Origin: an uncultured Woeseiaceae bacterium
GTDB lineage: Bacteria; Pseudomonadota; Gammaproteobacteria; Steroidobacterales; Woeseiaceae
DNA length: 41,809 nucleotides
Direction: 5' to 3'
Assembly: GCA_947259285.1 (NCBI GenBank)
Contig: CAMYMR010000012.1
Coordinates: 1 to 41,809 of the forward strand
In this document: in pieces, positions 36,130 through 41,809 of the stretch
Position numbering within the stretch: position 1 is the stretch's first letter
Layout of the letters: each line of letters begins with the position of its first letter
Translations under genes and position numbers: made by a program
Notes under the pieces: model-generated
Seen by the model: the letters and a program-made list of their open reading frames with translations, nothing else
Told to the model about the DNA's origin: nothing
The model's database searches: none

Positions 36130-37086
36130 ATGAACAGGGACAGCACAATCAAGGTGGGACTTGCGCAAATCGCGCCGGTCTGGCTCAGCCGAGCGAAAAC
36201 GCTCGAAAAGATCGGTGCCTGGGTCGAATCGGCCGCGGATGAAGGCTGTCAGCTTGTCGTTTTCGGCGAGGCGCTTGTACCAGGTTACCCGTTCTGGGTC
36301 GAGCGGACCGATGGGGCGAGGTTCGAATCAGAACTGCAGAAATCACTCTACTCGCACTACGTGAGCCAGTCCGTTTGCATCGAAGACGGTGACCTGGATG
36401 ACATTTGCCGCGTCGCTCGCGAGAGGTCTGTCGCCGTCTACCTCGGCACCATAGAGCGAGCCTCTGACCGCGGTGGTCACAGCCTGTATTGCTCGATGGT
36501 TTACGTCGATCAGCGCGGAGTCATCGCCTCGGTGCATCGCAAGCTGATGCCTACCCACGAAGAACGGCTGGTCTGGGCGATCGGTGACGGCAATGGCCTG
36601 CGCACCCATGAACTCGGCCCGTTCACGGTCGGCGGGCTCAACTGCTGGGAGAACTGGCTGCCACTCGCGCGCGCATCCCTGTATTCCCAGGGCGAGGATC
36701 TGCACGTCGCGATATGGCCCGGAAACGACCGCAACACCCGGGATGTAACGCGGTTTATTGCGCGCGAAAGCCGCTCATTCGTCGTGTCGGTTTCCGGACT
36801 GATGCGTCGCCAGGACATACCCGCGTCGCTGCCGCATGCCGAATTGCTGATCGACTCTGCCGACGCCGTCATGGCTAACGGCGGCTCCTGCGTAGCGTCG
36901 CCGACGGGCGAATGGCTGCTGGAACCGGTGATAGACAGGGAATTGCTCCAGGTTGTTGAACTCGACCACCGCCATGTGCTCGAGGAACGTCAAAGTCTCG
37001 ACGTTGCAGGTCATTATTCTCGTCCCGACGTCACACGACTCATCGTCAATCGCAAGCGCCAGACCACGGCTGAATTCAAGGACTGA
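36130..37086 (+). CDS. Nitrilase-superfamily carbon-nitrogen hydrolase
   Basis: The 318-residue product has the three catalytic residues of the superfamily: Glu in FGEALVPGYPFW, Lys in HRKLMPTHEERL and Cys in GGLNCWENWLPLARASLY. The sequence around the Cys and the length resemble branch 1 nitrilases, so nitrile hydrolysis to an acid is possible, but a substrate cannot be given. The ATG at 36130 has GGA eight bases before it and is preferred to the in-frame TTG at 36118. It is divergent from the acyl-CoA synthetase. The CysK-glutaredoxin gene follows after 102 bases. Confidence 0.92.
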   Translation: MNRDSTIKVGLAQIAPVWLSRAKTLEKIGAWVESAADEGCQLVVFGEALVPGYPFWVERTDGARFESELQKSLYSHYVSQSVCIEDGDLDDICRVARERSVAVYLGTIERASDRGGHSLYCSMVYVDQRGVIASVHRKLMPTHEERLVWAIGDGNGLRTHELGPFTVGGLNCWENWLPLARASLYSQGEDLHVAIWPGNDRNTRDVTRFIARESRSFVVSVSGLMRRQDIPASLPHAELLIDSADAVMANGGSCVASPTGEWLLEPVIDRELLQVVELDHRHVLEERQSLDVAGHYSRPDVTRLIVNRKRQTTAEFKD

Positions 37087-37188
37087 TTCGGCCCGCAGCC
37101 GCAATGCGGAAACTGACAATCGCTGGCGGCTGCATTGCGCGCGTTTGGCGTCTATAGTGAATGTACGTTTCAGACGAGTACCGGTCCT

Positions 37189-38685
37189 ATGGCCAGACTG
37201 CACGCAAATATCCTCGAAACGATCGGCAATACGCCGATCGTCAAACTGAACGCGGTTGCCCCGCCGCGGGTCAACGTTTACGTCAAGATCGAAGCCTTCA
37301 ATCCCATGGGCTCCGTCAAAGACCGGCTGGCCCTGAGCGTTATTGAGCAGGCGGAGCGCGACGGCACGCTCAAGCCGGGACAGACCGTAATCGAGGCAAC
37401 CAGCGGAAATACCGGCATCGGGCTGGCAATGGTTTGCGCCCAGAAAGGCTATCCGCTGGTCGTGACCATGGCTGAAAATTTCAGCGTCGAGCGACGCAAG
37501 ATGATGCGCTTCCTTGGGGCGAAAGTCGTGCTGACGCCTGCCGCACTGAAGGGTAGCGGCATGCTGGCGAAAGCCGTCGAACTGGCGGAGGCACACGGCT
37601 GGTTCCTGGTCCGTCAGTTCGAGAACGAGGCGAATGCGGACGCCCACTCGCGCACTACTGCGCCAGAGATTCTCGAAGCCTTTGCCGACAGGGGGCTTGA
37701 CTGCTGGGTAACGGGTTTCGGCACCGGCGGCACGCTCAAAGGCGTCTCGCGGGTTCTCAAGGAAAAGAGCCCCGGCACGAGGATCGTCGTTTGTGAGCCG
37801 GACAATAGCCCGGTTCTGTCCAGCGGCATTCCTCAGGATCGCCTTGCGGACGGCACGCCCGCTGACAGCCATCCCTTGTTTCGACCTCACCTGATGCAGG
37901 GATGGAGCCCCGATTTCATTCCGCACCTTACCGAAGATGCCGTCAATGCCAATCTGATCGATGAGATTGTCGGCATCGCCGGCGATGATGCGCTGCGCAT
38001 GTGTCGTGCGCTGGCGCAAAAGGAAGGCATCTTCGTCGGTATTTCCGGCGGCGCGACCCTGGTCGGCGCGTTAGCCGTCGCGGAGAAAGCCGAACCAGGC
38101 GCCAATGTGCTTTGCATGCTGCCGGACACCGGGGAGCGCTATCTCAGTACCCCGCTTTTTGAAGACATTCCCGCCGACATGACGGACGAGGAACAGGACG
38201 TTTCCCGCTCGACGCCGAATTACCGATTTGACGCACCGCCACCGCCGCCACCGACATCAGCCGAGCCTGAAGAAGCGCCGACGTCGGCACCGGCCGAGGC
38301 ACTCGAGTTCCTCGATGCGACGACACATGACCCCGACAATCCTGTCGTGCTGTTCGCGCTCGAGTGGTGTGAATTTTGCTGGTCAGTACGCAAGATGTTC
38401 GCGCATTACGACATACCCTATCGGTCGATCGACCTCGACTCCGTCGCGTACCAGGAAGACAACAAAGGCGGCAACATACGCGCCGCCATACGTGAACGGA
38501 CGGGCCTCAAGACGATCCCTCAGATTTACATCGGGGGTCGGCACATCGGTGGCGCGACCGAGCTGTTCGACGCCGCCAAAGACGGCACCATGGAAAAACT
38601 GCTCAGCGAGAACAACGTGGATTGGAACAAGACGGCCGATCGCGACCCGTATTCATTCCTGCCGCAGTGGCTGCACGCACGCTAG
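37189..38685 (+). CDS. Cysteine synthase fused to a C-terminal glutaredoxin domain
   Basis: The 498-residue protein has two parts. Residues 1-345 are a CysK/CysM-type O-acetylserine sulfhydrylase: IGNTPIVKLN, the PLP lysine in GSVKDRLAL (Lys44), SGNTG near 74, TGFGTGGTLKGVSR, ISGGAT and MLPDTGERYLSTPLF. A proline-rich linker at about 350-375 (APPPPPPTSAEPEE) follows, then a glutaredoxin fold at 384-480 with active-site CEFC (Cys394/Cys397), the cis-proline loop TIPQIYIGG and GGATEL. The start at 37189 gives the usual CysK N-terminus. The frame runs through both parts with no break. A role in joining sulfide assimilation to thiol or glutathione chemistry is inferred. No O-acetylserine synthesis gene is nearby. 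Confidence 0.9.
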   Translation: MARLHANILETIGNTPIVKLNAVAPPRVNVYVKIEAFNPMGSVKDRLALSVIEQAERDGTLKPGQTVIEATSGNTGIGLAMVCAQKGYPLVVTMAENFSVERRKMMRFLGAKVVLTPAALKGSGMLAKAVELAEAHGWFLVRQFENEANADAHSRTTAPEILEAFADRGLDCWVTGFGTGGTLKGVSRVLKEKSPGTRIVVCEPDNSPVLSSGIPQDRLADGTPADSHPLFRPHLMQGWSPDFIPHLTEDAVNANLIDEIVGIAGDDALRMCRALAQKEGIFVGISGGATLVGALAVAEKAEPGANVLCMLPDTGERYLSTPLFEDIPADMTDEEQDVSRSTPNYRFDAPPPPPPTSAEPEEAPTSAPAEALEFLDATTHDPDNPVVLFALEWCEFCWSVRKMFAHYDIPYRSIDLDSVAYQEDNKGGNIRAAIRERTGLKTIPQIYIGGRHIGGATELFDAAKDGTMEKLLSENNVDWNKTADRDPYSFLPQWLHAR

Positions 38686-38698
38686 CAGCCCGCCGGAC

Positions 38699-39160
38699 TT
38701 ACTCGTCAAAAAAATACATCCCGAGGGTTTCGGCGACGCACGCCGGCTTGCGTGCGCCCTCCATCTCCAATCTGACTTCAGACGTAAGCAGCAGCGCGCC
38801 GGCACGCTTGCGCGCCTGCAACACCGTTGCCCGCGCACGCAGGCGGGACCCGACCGGCACGGGCGCATAAAATCGCACCTTGTTGAGGCCGAAGTTGATG
38901 GCACGCGCAAGATTCTCGACCTCGACGAAGTTCCCGGTCAACGCCGGAATCAGTGCCAGTGTCAGGTAGCCGTGCGAGATCGTCTTGCCGTCCGGCATTT
39001 CTCGCGCCGCTCGTTCGGTGTCCACGTGGATCCACTGATAGTCACCGGTCGCTTCGGCGAACTGATCGACGCGGTGCTGGTCGATAACGACCCAGTCGGA
39101 CAGCCCGACCTCTTCACCTTCAAGCTTCTTCGCGTCCTCTATGGACTTTATCAGTCGCAC
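38699..39160 (-). CDS. MaoC-like hotdog-fold dehydratase
   Basis: The 153-residue product matches MaoC-domain proteins: SDWVVIDQHRVDQFAEATGD, the catalytic IHVDTERA with Asp and His context, the SHGYLTLALIPALTG hydratase segment, and NFGLNKVRFYAPVPVGSRLR. These hydrate or dehydrate acyl-CoA or acyl-ACP. The start is likely the GTG at 39160 (VRLIKSIEDAKKLEGEE); the longer frame to 39226 has no family-like sequence. It is convergent with the fusion gene (13-base gap). The substrate is not visible. Confidence 0.88.
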   Translation of the reverse strand: MRLIKSIEDAKKLEGEEVGLSDWVVIDQHRVDQFAEATGDYQWIHVDTERAAREMPDGKTISHGYLTLALIPALTGNFVEVENLARAINFGLNKVRFYAPVPVGSRLRARATVLQARKRAGALLLTSEVRLEMEGARKPACVAETLGMYFFDE

Positions 39161-39241
39161 ACAGTGCCCCACCGCTGACCAGCAGCTAGTGATACCTGAT
39201 ACACCGGCAATCTGCAATGGCAACAAAGAGTAAGGCGTTGC

Positions 39242-39676
39242 TCAGTGGCGACCGTGGTCCGCACAGCGTTCGCAGTTGACCCAACCGGAATCGCCGTCGA
39301 CATAGTGTTCTTTTTTCCAGATCGGCAGTCGCACTTTCAGCTCATCAATGATGTAGCGGCAGGCTTTGAAGGCCTCGTCGCGATGCGCGGAGGCCACCCC
39401 CACCCACACGGCAAGATCGCCGACTTCAAGGAGGCCGGTACGGTGAACGCAACGCGCTTCGAGAAAGGGATATCGCTGCCTGGCTTCGCGAATGACACGC
39501 TGGCCCTCGGAGATCACCAAAGGCTCGTACGCCTCGTATTCGAGGCGTTCAACGCTGCGCCCCTCATTCAGATTCCTGACCCAGCCTTCGAAACAGCAAA
39601 AGCCGCCAGCCCCCTGATTGGCCAGGGTGTTCTTCAGGGTTTCAGCATCGATCGGCGCGGCGGTAAGCTCAATCAT
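39242..39676 (-). CDS. moaE: Molybdopterin synthase catalytic subunit MoaE
   Basis: MoaE with MoaD adds the dithiolene sulfurs to cyclic pyranopterin monophosphate. The 144-residue product begins MIELTAAPIDAETLKNTLAN and has GGFCCFEGWVRNLNEGRSVERLEYEAYEP, CVHRTGLLEVGDLAVWVGVASAHRDEAF and the KVRLPIWKKEHYVDG segment with the family's catalytic lysine. The start at 39676 is preferred over the in-frame ATG at 39724, which would overlap the moaD C-terminal frame. It follows the broken moaD, whose C-terminal frame ends two bases before this start. Confidence 0.95.
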   Translation of the reverse strand: MIELTAAPIDAETLKNTLANQGAGGFCCFEGWVRNLNEGRSVERLEYEAYEPLVISEGQRVIREARQRYPFLEARCVHRTGLLEVGDLAVWVGVASAHRDEAFKACRYIIDELKVRLPIWKKEHYVDGDSGWVNCERCADHGRH

Positions 39677-39677
39677 G

Positions 39678-39861
39678 TCAGCCGCCGGCAACGGGTGGAA
39701 ACAGAAGTACCGTGTCACCGTCACTGACGGGTGAAGACCAGTCCGACATATACGTCCTTGGCCGTGGCGACGTTCAGGCTGAGCGTTTCTTCACTGACGC
39801 CGGCGTGTTCACGAAACATCGCGAAGTAACGCACCGTGATTGTCTTGGCCGAAATCGTCAT
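39678..39861 (-). pseudogene. moaD: moaD with internal deletion and frameshift
   Basis: The ATG at 39861 forms an ATGA overlap with the mobA stop. It opens a MoaD-like N-terminus, TITVRYFAMFREHAGVSEET, and ends in a stop after 46 residues at 39721. In the next frame, ending at 39678, the reading DGDTVLLFPPVAGG restores the canonical MoaD C-terminus with the terminal Gly-Gly. The 184-base span is shorter than the usual 240-250, so about 20-30 central residues are missing in addition to the frame change. The start, end and neighbours are all right for moaD, which shows a real gene that has been damaged. A functional copy may exist elsewhere. Confidence 0.8.
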
Positions 39862-40457
39862 GGCGCGGCAAGCACGCTGCCCTGCAGATCGTCGGGCGTA
39901 TTGACGTTATCCAGCGAGCGGGGATTGGGCTGCGTCAGCAAATGCGAGTCGGACCGAATCAGGATCTTGCGCGGACAATGAATGCCTTCGTCGACAAATG
40001 CCCTGACGATATCCGCACTGTTTGACGCGTAAACAGCGCACAGCGGTTCGGGCAGTCCATCATGAGTACTGCTAAAGGCCGTAAACGGCTTGTCGGCAGA
40101 TCGATGTTCGAGCAGGTAGCAAATGGTCGCTTCATCGATGTTGGGCAGATCACATGCGACGACAAGCCAGTCAACGTCGGGATATTCTGCCATGGCCGAG
40201 AGGATGCCGGCGACCGGTCCCATATCGCTGAAACGATCGACAATTTGTGCGAATCGGCTGCGCTCGCTGTCATCGCTCTGTTCCGACCGCGTGGAGACAA
40301 ATACCCGCTCGAGCTGCGCTTCGAGCAGGTTGACCACGTATGACAGCTGAGAGTCCTCGCCACGCCTCAGTTTTGCCTTGTCCCGACCCATGCGACGACT
40401 CTCGCCGCCGGCAAGTACCAGCCCGTACACCGGCGTTGCCGCGCGACGACTAGACAC
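39858..40457 (-). CDS. mobA: Molybdenum cofactor guanylyltransferase MobA
   Basis: MobA joins GMP to molybdopterin to form the guanine dinucleotide cofactor used by DMSO-reductase-type enzymes. The 199-residue product has the nucleotide-binding motif GLVLAGGESRRMGRDKAKL, GPVAGILSAM, and CDLPNIDE with the metal-site aspartate. The GTG at 40457 starts within the moaC end (8-base overlap), which suggests coupling. Length is typical. Confidence 0.93.
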   Translation of the reverse strand: MSSRRAATPVYGLVLAGGESRRMGRDKAKLRRGEDSQLSYVVNLLEAQLERVFVSTRSEQSDDSERSRFAQIVDRFSDMGPVAGILSAMAEYPDVDWLVVACDLPNIDEATICYLLEHRSADKPFTAFSSTHDGLPEPLCAVYASNSADIVRAFVDEGIHCPRKILIRSDSHLLTQPNPRSLDNVNTPDDLQGSVLAAP

Positions 40458-40923
40458 GCTGATAGTCCTGCTTGCCGCCCGACTTGACCATCAGCCGGGT
40501 CTCGCTAATCACGATATCGTGCGACATGGCCTTGAGCATATCGTAGATGGTCAACGCCGCGACGCTCGCGCCGGTCAGCGCCTCCATCTCGACGCCGGTC
40601 CTGTGGTGCACCTTGCAGCGGCACTCGACAACAGCGTCGTCGCCGCTCATCGAGATAGTGATCTTGCAGTCATCGAGTCCGATGGGATGACAAAAAGGGA
40701 TAAGTTCATGCGTCTTTTTCGCGGCCATCACGCCGGCAATGATCGCCGTCGCAAACACCGGGCCTTTTCGCGTGCCAATCTCCCCGCCGGAAATATGCCG
40801 CACGATTTCCTTCGGCAGCCGCACCGACGCTTGCGCGTGTGCCTCACGCATTGTCGCTTCCTTATGGCTGACATCAACCATCGTCGGTCTGTTGTCGGCA
40901 TCGATATGACTGAGTTTGCTCAC
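40450..40923 (-). CDS. moaC: Cyclic pyranopterin monophosphate synthase MoaC
   Basis: MoaC completes the pyranopterin ring after MoaA. The 157-residue product has TMVDVSHKEATMREA, KGPVFATAIIAGVMAAKKTHELIPFCHPIGL with the conserved histidine, and GVEMEALTGASVAALTIYDMLKA. The start is GTG at 40923, one base after the moaA stop, with GGGGGAT as ribosome-binding site; the longer in-frame start at 40998 runs through moaA. MobA overlaps its end. Confidence 0.95.
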   Translation of the reverse strand: MSKLSHIDADNRPTMVDVSHKEATMREAHAQASVRLPKEIVRHISGGEIGTRKGPVFATAIIAGVMAAKKTHELIPFCHPIGLDDCKITISMSGDDAVVECRCKVHHRTGVEMEALTGASVAALTIYDMLKAMSHDIVISETRLMVKSGGKQDYQRV

Positions 40924-40924
40924 G

Positions 40925-41809
40925 TTATCCCCCGATTCGGTACATTTCGACTTTTCGCTGCCTGTGATGTTCCGCCAGCTCCGGGCTGCGAAGTTCACTG
41001 TAGCGATCCGCCCGCTGCAACCATATCCGCGACAGGATATCGGTCAGCTCCTCTTCGTCCGCCTTGTCGCGCAGCGCCTCACGCAGATCCGTACCCTGCG
41101 TTGCGAAAAGGCAGGTGTAAAGCACACCATCAGCAGACAGTCGAGCGCGACTGCAGTCGCCACAAAACGGTTCGGTGACGGATGAAATGAAGCCGATTTC
41201 TCCTTGACCGTCGACATAGCTGTAGCGGCGTGCGACTTCCCCCGGATAGTTCTTGTCGATGCGACGCAGCGGCCAACGCTTCGTAACCTGTTCCAGAAGC
41301 TGCCGCGACGGAACAACCTGGTCCACGCGCCAACCGTTGCGATTGCCGACATCCATGAACTCGATCAGGCGGACGATATGACCGCTGCCGCGAAAATGCG
41401 CCAGCAGATCCAGCACGGTGTGATCGTTCACACCTCGTTGTACAACAACATTAATCTTGATCGGCGCAAGGCCGGCATCGGCTGCCGCATCAATACCCGC
41501 GAGCACCGTTTTCAGCTCACCCCGGCCGCCGCTCATCCGCCTGAACACATCTTCATCGAGGCTGTCCAGGCTGATGGTGACGCGTTGCAGCCCGGACTCC
41601 GCGAGCTTCCGCGCGATCGGCGCCAACAGCATGCCGTTGGTCGTCAGCGCGAGGTCATCGATGCCGGGAATCTCCGCCAGACCGCCGATGAGGTCGGTGA
41701 TGTTCTTGTCCAGTAATGGCTCGCCACCCGTCAGCCGGATCTTGCTGATGCCGAGCCGGGCGGCGACCCGGGCTACGCGCATTATTTCCTCGTAGGTCAG
41801 CCGCTGCTG
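40925..41809 (-). CDS. moaA: GTP 3',8-cyclase MoaA, 5' part outside window
   Basis: MoaA is a radical SAM enzyme that makes the first pyranopterin intermediate from GTP. The visible part runs in from the window end, QQRLTYEEIMRVA, to VEMYRIGG, and has LGISKIRLTGGEPLL, the ISLDSLDEDVFRRMSG segment and NVVVQRGVNDHTVLDLL. The second 4Fe-4S ligand set is partly visible in FCGDCSRARLSADGVLYTCLF. The N-terminal CxxxCxxC cluster lies beyond position 41809. It heads the moaA-moaC-mobA-moaD-moaE cluster. Confidence 0.95.
   Translation of the reverse strand, partial: QQRLTYEEIMRVARVAARLGISKIRLTGGEPLLDKNITDLIGGLAEIPGIDDLALTTNGMLLAPIARKLAESGLQRVTISLDSLDEDVFRRMSGGRGELKTVLAGIDAAADAGLAPIKINVVVQRGVNDHTVLDLLAHFRGSGHIVRLIEFMDVGNRNGWRVDQVVPSRQLLEQVTKRWPLRRIDKNYPGEVARRYSYVDGQGEIGFISSVTEPFCGDCSRARLSADGVLYTCLFATQGTDLREALRDKADEEELTDILSRIWLQRADRYSELRSPELAEHHRQRKVEMYRIGG

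Noticed and set aside
37095-37133. GCAGCCGC/GCGGCTGC inverted repeat upstream of the CysK-glutaredoxin gene as an operator or terminator
   Set aside because: Arms are 8 bp with a 23-base loop and no further support; GC-rich sequence makes such pairs frequent.
36775-38019. 414-residue minus-strand frame across the nitrilase and CysK-glutaredoxin genes
   Set aside because: It is antisense to both confident genes and has no domain or ribosome-binding site.
39161-39241. Possible extra coding sequence between the MaoC-like gene and moaE
   Set aside because: The extended frame to 39226 adds 22 residues with no family similarity, and a GTG start at 39160 with a nearby GGGG fits better.

Overview
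The window is a dense, GC-rich stretch of a bacterial chromosome that looks like a free-living, aerobic gammaproteobacterium. The order queA-tgt-yajC-secD-secF, suhB-trmJ-iscS, and ndk-rlmN-pilF-rodZ-hisS is the layout known from Pseudomonas and relatives, and RodZ, type IV pilus PilF, DsbC, XerD and the NAD-dependent 180-kDa-type glutamate dehydrogenase agree with it. I suspect a marine or sediment lineage near Woeseiaceae or Xanthomonadales-like groups, but the sequence alone does not settle the family. No prophage, insertion sequence, CRISPR array or secretion island was seen.

Layout. (1) 1-6778, minus strand: one long operon, trmJ, iscS, a degenerate iscU-like gene, iscA, ndk, rlmN, pilF, rodZ, hisS, with several 4-base ATGA overlaps. 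This is a shrunken ISC operon: iscR, hscB, hscA, fdx and iscX are absent between iscA and ndk, and ispG is absent between rodZ and hisS. (2) 6912-7721: suhB, divergent. (3) 7722-8230: a non-coding gap with a pair of inverted REP-like palindromes and a 114-bp structured repeat; a relative of the latter lies at 21603-21737. (4) 8231-15909, minus: secF, secD, yajC, tgt, queA, then a PDZ protein, a one-TM putative anti-sigma factor and an ECF sigma factor. (5) 16025-18519: tRNA-Leu(CAA), a Nudix hydrolase, dsbC, xerD. (6) 18757-26070: an acyltransferase, a thiolase and a 3-hydroxyacyl-CoA-dehydrogenase-like SDR, ETF-ubiquinone oxidoreductase, zapE, a MarR regulator and tryptophan 2,3-dioxygenase. 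(7) 26272-32421: NAD-glutamate dehydrogenase, gpmA and a gamma-type carbonic anhydrase. (8) 32591-39160: tesB, an SDR-like protein lacking the catalytic lysine, an acyl-CoA synthetase, a nitrilase-family hydrolase, a cysteine synthase fused to a glutaredoxin domain, and a MaoC-like protein. (9) 39242-41809: a molybdopterin cluster moaA-moaC-mobA-moaD-moaE read on the minus strand, in which moaD is broken.

How the genes work together. Much of the window is acyl-CoA handling (acyl-CoA synthetase, thiolase, SDR, TesB, MaoC-like protein, ETF-QO passing electrons to quinone) with amino-acid catabolism (KynA, NAD-GDH). A second theme is sulfur and Fe-S biology: IscS, the altered IscU, IscA, the CysK-glutaredoxin fusion and Moco synthesis. 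The ECF sigma, anti-sigma and periplasmic PDZ proteins form a compact candidate envelope-sensing module.

Most noteworthy: the CysK-glutaredoxin fusion, the ISC operon that has lost its chaperones and most scaffold cysteines, the disrupted moaD, a probable frameshift near the end of rodZ, two related structured repeats whose stem arms differ in a compensatory way, and a 15-bp perfect hairpin containing the queA start codon.
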